Shown: in pieces, positions 63,885 to 64,000 of the stretch
Layout: the number at the start of each line of letters is the position of its first letter
Position numbering within the stretch: position 1 is the first letter of the stretch
From: 34-65-8 sp046294735
GTDB taxonomy: Bacteria > Pseudomonadota > Alphaproteobacteria > Sphingomonadales > Sphingomonadaceae
Assembly: GCA_046294735.1 (NCBI GenBank)
Contig: JBKBKB010000001.1
Location: 124,001 to 188,000, forward strand
Direction of reading: 5' to 3'
Length of the DNA: 64,000 nt
Made by a program: the position numbers and the translations under genes
The notes under the pieces: model-generated
The model's database searches: none
Told to the model about the DNA's origin: nothing
What the model saw: the letters and a program-made list of their open reading frames with translations, nothing else

Positions 63885-63989
63885 CGAAAGGTGTCCGGCA
63901 CAAGATGTTGAGTCCGGTGGTGTTTACCGGACTCGACATCCTGTGGTGTGGCGAGAAAGACTCGCCTTTCTGGCTTCAGCCGATTTTTT
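63885..63989 (+). ncRNA. Candidate small RNA upstream of ccrM
   Basis: Between ccrM and the window end no ORF is seen. GATGTTGAGTCCGGT (63904-63918) pairs with ACCGGACTCGACATC (63926-63940), 15 bp with one T-G pair. GGCGAG/CTCGCC (63950-63966) with loop AAAGA is followed by TTTCT, and a T6 run lies at 63984-63989, both plus-strand terminator-like. No clear promoter, so this may instead be the terminator of an unseen element. Confidence 0.35.
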
Positions 63990-64000
63990 CGGTGCGGACC

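Overview
The window is high-GC, densely packed bacterial chromosome. Its gene content points to an alphaproteobacterium of the order Sphingomonadales, most likely Erythrobacteraceae or a Novosphingobium-like genus. Supporting evidence is a GANTC methyltransferase of the CcrM family with a CtrA-like site, LexA boxes of the alphaproteobacterial GTTC-N7-GTTC type, a Coq4 protein, the PrsT/PrsR/PrsK exopolysaccharide regulators, an imuA-imuB-dnaE2 mutagenesis cassette and a carotenoid/stilbene oxygenase. I saw no transposase, integrase, prophage or CRISPR array. The strain cannot be named from the sequence alone.

Layout. 1-13 kb is mostly housekeeping: rpsD; tgt; an ABC-2 exporter pair behind a carotenoid-oxygenase-family gene with a divergent TetR regulator; queA; a periplasmic cyclophilin; coaD; a polyprenyl synthase; xseB; two small membrane proteins; purL. 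12.7-25.2 kb holds coq4, a nitroreductase, serB, miaA, the branched-chain amino acid genes ilvB-ilvN-ilvC, an epoxide hydrolase with a thioesterase, leuA with a leucine-rich leader peptide, and a DEAD-box helicase. 25.5-31 kb has an amidohydrolase, a nitronate monooxygenase-like enzyme, two small flavin/unknown genes, recJ and tRNA-Glu(UUC). 31-37.3 kb is the phosphate operon phoR-(small ORF)-pstC-pstA-pstB-phoU followed by phoB; pstS is absent.

37.3-46.7 kb is the most striking region: two SOS transcription units on the minus strand, imuA-imuB and a radical SAM protein - DUF4130/UdgX fusion - dnaE2 - extensin-like gene. Each starts with a perfect LexA box that contains the -10 hexamer, and each ATG lies six bases after that -10, so both messages look leaderless. 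The arrangement couples the ImuA/ImuB/DnaE2 mutasome to a covalent-trap-type uracil-DNA glycosylase and a radical SAM enzyme of unknown chemistry.

46.7-64 kb continues with an SNF-family transporter, panB, an SBF-family transporter, the prsT-prsR-prsK-sugar transferase unit of the XrtA exopolysaccharide system, an XRE/short-chain-acyl regulator divergent from isocitrate lyase with clear palindromic operators, a conserved-looking 56-residue ORF, a glycine-rich secreted protein, an M20 peptidase and ccrM. The region upstream of ccrM carries five GANTC sites, a perfect DnaA box, a CtrA-like site and strong plus-strand hairpins that may be a small RNA.
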